Below are positions 4,907-6,503 of a DNA stretch of 6,503 nt, in pieces; the stretch's first letter is position 1; every line of letters begins with the position of its first letter. The notes below the pieces were generated by a model that saw nothing but the letters and a program-made list of their open reading frames with translations, made no database searches and was not told the origin of the DNA. The position numbers and the translations under genes were made by a program. Source of the stretch: T1Sed10-7 sp047921175 (GTDB lineage Bacteria; Actinomycetota; Nitriliruptoria; Nitriliruptorales; Nitriliruptoraceae); contig JBLRWQ010000108.1 in assembly GCA_047921175.1 (NCBI GenBank), forward strand, positions 1-6,503, read 5' to 3'.

Positions 4907-6496
4907 GTGAGCACCCCACCGTCACCCCGCGTGCGGTTCTGCCCGGCCCCGTCCGGGTGGCTGCACGTCGGCAGCGTCCGCGCGGCGCTGTACAACTGGC
5001 TGCACGCCCGCGGCCACGGCGGCAGCTTCGTGTTCCGCATCGAGGACACCGACGCCACGCGCGCCACCGAGGACTCGATGCGCTCGATGATCGAGGCGCT
5101 CGAGTGGATGGGGCTGGACTGGGACGAGGGCCCGGTGCTCACGCGTGACGGTGCGCTGTCCAGCCGCGGCGCCTTCGGTCCGTACCGCCAGTCCGAGCGC
5201 CACGCGCTGTACGCCGCGGTGGCCCGCCGGCTCGAGGCCGCCGGTCACGCCTACCGCGATCACCGCACGGCCGAGGAGCTCGAGGCCTGGCGCGAGGCAC
5301 ACCGCACGGGCGAGGGGCAGGGCCCGCCGGTCGTCAAGGCTGACGGGTTCGAGCACACGAGCGAGGAACTCGAGCGCTACGCCGCCGAGGGCCGCCCGGC
5401 CAGCCTGCGCCTGCGTACCCCCCTCGACGGCGAGGTGGTGGTCGATGACCTGGTGCGCGGCGAGGTCCGCTTCGCCTGGTCGACCATCTCCGATCCCGTG
5501 ATCCAGCGCTCGGACGGCACGGCGACCTACCCGCTGGCCAACGCGACCGACGACCTCGCGATGGGTATCGACCTCATCTGCCGCGGGGAGGACCTGCTGT
5601 CGGTCACCCCGCGCCAGGTCCGGCTCCACGAGCTGCTGCTGACCGACGGCCTGCTGGACGACGCGCTCGCCGAGGTGGGCCTACCCGCCCGTGCCCCGGG
5701 CTTCGGGCCGGTCCGCGCCTTCGCGCACCTGCCGATGGTGGTCGGCATGGACCGCAAGAAGCTGTCCAAGCGGCACGGCTCGGTGTCGATCCAGGAGTTC
5801 CGTCGCCAGGGGTTCCTGCCGGAGACGCTGCGCAACTACCTGGCGCTGCTCGGCTGGTCCCCGGCCGACGGCCGCGAGCGGCTGAGCGACGAGGAGCTGG
5901 TGGCCGAGTTCGACCTGGCACGGGTCGGCCGCTCCCCGGCCGCCTTCGACGTGGACAAGCTGACCGCTTTCAACGGCGAGCGCATCCGCGAGCTCGAACC
6001 GATGGAGCTCGCGATGCGCCTGCTCCCGCAGCTCGACGGCACGGTCCGCGAGGAGCACCTGCTGCACCCCCCGGTCAGCTCCGAGCAGCTCGCGATCATC
6101 ACCGGGCTGGTGCCGCTGATCCAGGAGCGCATGCAGCGCCTCGACGAGGTCTGGAGCTACGCCCCGGCCTTCCTCGCCCCGGAGGTGGAGCTCGACGAGG
6201 CGGCGGTCGCGAAGGTGCTCACCAAGGCCGGTGCCGTGGAGGCCCTGGAAGCCGCGCTGGAGGTGCTGACGAGCGCCGCGTGGAACACCGAGGCCATCGA
6301 GGCGGCGCTGCGCGCCCTGCCGGAGCGGCTCGGCATCGGGTTCGGCAAGGTCGCCCAGCCGATCCGCGTCGCGGTCACCGGCTCCTCGGTCAGCCCACCC
6401 CTGTTCGAGTCGCTCGCGCTGCTCGGGCGGACCCGGTCGCTGGAGCGGATCGAGGCAGCCATCCCGGTCGCGAAGCAGGCGCGCGGCGAGGGTTGA
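4907..6496 (+). CDS. gltX: Glutamyl-tRNA synthetase
   Basis: A 529-residue class I aminoacyl-tRNA synthetase that charges tRNA-Glu with glutamate in the cytosol. In actinobacteria it usually also charges tRNA-Gln, which GatCAB then amidates. The N-terminal Rossmann catalytic domain starts with RFCPAPSGWLHVGS (10-23); LHVGS is the HIGH-motif equivalent. Next come FRIEDTDA (43-50), GPYRQSER (91-98), RGEDLLSVTPRQ (226-237) and the KMSKS-type loop KKLSKRHG (284-291). The helical anticodon-binding domain runs from about 335 to the end, with PIRVAVTGSSVSPPLFESL (485-503) conserved. The zinc-binding Cys-x-Cys known from E. coli GluRS is absent (AYRDHRTAEELE at 115-126), as I also recall for the mycobacterial enzyme. 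Residues about 79-90 form a slightly longer loop than usual before GPYRQSER. The GTG start has GAGGAG (4897-4902) 4 bases upstream. The gene is complete, with the stop 7 bases before the window ends. Confidence 0.97.
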   Translation: MSTPPSPRVRFCPAPSGWLHVGSVRAALYNWLHARGHGGSFVFRIEDTDATRATEDSMRSMIEALEWMGLDWDEGPVLTRDGALSSRGAFGPYRQSERHALYAAVARRLEAAGHAYRDHRTAEELEAWREAHRTGEGQGPPVVKADGFEHTSEELERYAAEGRPASLRLRTPLDGEVVVDDLVRGEVRFAWSTISDPVIQRSDGTATYPLANATDDLAMGIDLICRGEDLLSVTPRQVRLHELLLTDGLLDDALAEVGLPARAPGFGPVRAFAHLPMVVGMDRKKLSKRHGSVSIQEFRRQGFLPETLRNYLALLGWSPADGRERLSDEELVAEFDLARVGRSPAAFDVDKLTAFNGERIRELEPMELAMRLLPQLDGTVREEHLLHPPVSSEQLAIITGLVPLIQERMQRLDEVWSYAPAFLAPEVELDEAAVAKVLTKAGAVEALEAALEVLTSAAWNTEAIEAALRALPERLGIGFGKVAQPIRVAVTGSSVSPPLFESLALLGRTRSLERIEAAIPVAKQARGEG

Positions 6497-6503
6497 GGCG
6501 CCG

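Noticed and set aside
4922..5629. A 235-codon minus-strand frame opposite gltX.
   Set aside because: It is an in-register antisense frame that stays open through lack of TTA, CTA and TCA codons, and it has no domain-like features.
6497..6503. A tRNA-Glu or tRNA-Gln gene after gltX, as in some actinobacteria.
   Set aside because: Only 7 bases remain after the gltX stop, so nothing can be judged.

Overview
This is a 6.5 kb stretch of a chromosome with very high GC (roughly 70% by eye), GTG starts on three of the four complete plus-strand genes, strong GC bias at third codon positions and Shine-Dalgarno sites of the GAGGAG type. The protein sequences, above all PurB and GltX, closely resemble actinobacterial ones as I remember those of Mycobacterium. 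An actinobacterium is therefore very likely. An F420-type PPOX protein fits this too. The genus cannot be told from the window; a less-studied, deep-branching lineage is possible but is only a guess.

Layout: 1-423 is the 3' end of cimA (citramalate synthase), entering from the left. It converges on a small minus-strand PPOX-class, probably F420-binding, protein (466-864). A strong hairpin at 446-478 sits at the junction and overlaps the end of the PPOX gene. A 69-base divergent control region (865-933) separates PPOX from a plus-strand run: a fumarylacetoacetate hydrolase (FAH) family enzyme (934-1743), purB (adenylosuccinate lyase, 1876-3297), an NCS2 nucleobase permease (3365-4831) and gltX (glutamyl-tRNA synthetase, 4907-6496). 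The window ends 7 bases after gltX.

How the genes relate: from memory, an FAH-family gene next to gltX, near leucine/isoleucine genes such as leuB and cimA, is a recurring actinobacterial neighbourhood (M. tuberculosis Rv2993c next to gltX Rv2992c, with leuB Rv2995c nearby). Here purB and a nucleobase permease lie between the FAH gene and gltX. The two may form a purine synthesis/uptake pair: the 67-base gap between them contains no TA dinucleotide and so no TAnnnT -10 box. FAH, purB and gltX each have a TAG(G/C)nT hexamer 21-39 bases before the start codon, which suggests at least partly independent promoters.

This is essentially a housekeeping region. I found no mobile element, CRISPR array, tRNA, defence module or new multi-gene system. 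The points most worth a second look are the junction hairpin, the overlapping divergent -10 boxes, the mixed specificity residues of the permease, the FAH protein of unknown substrate, and the purB-permease placement.
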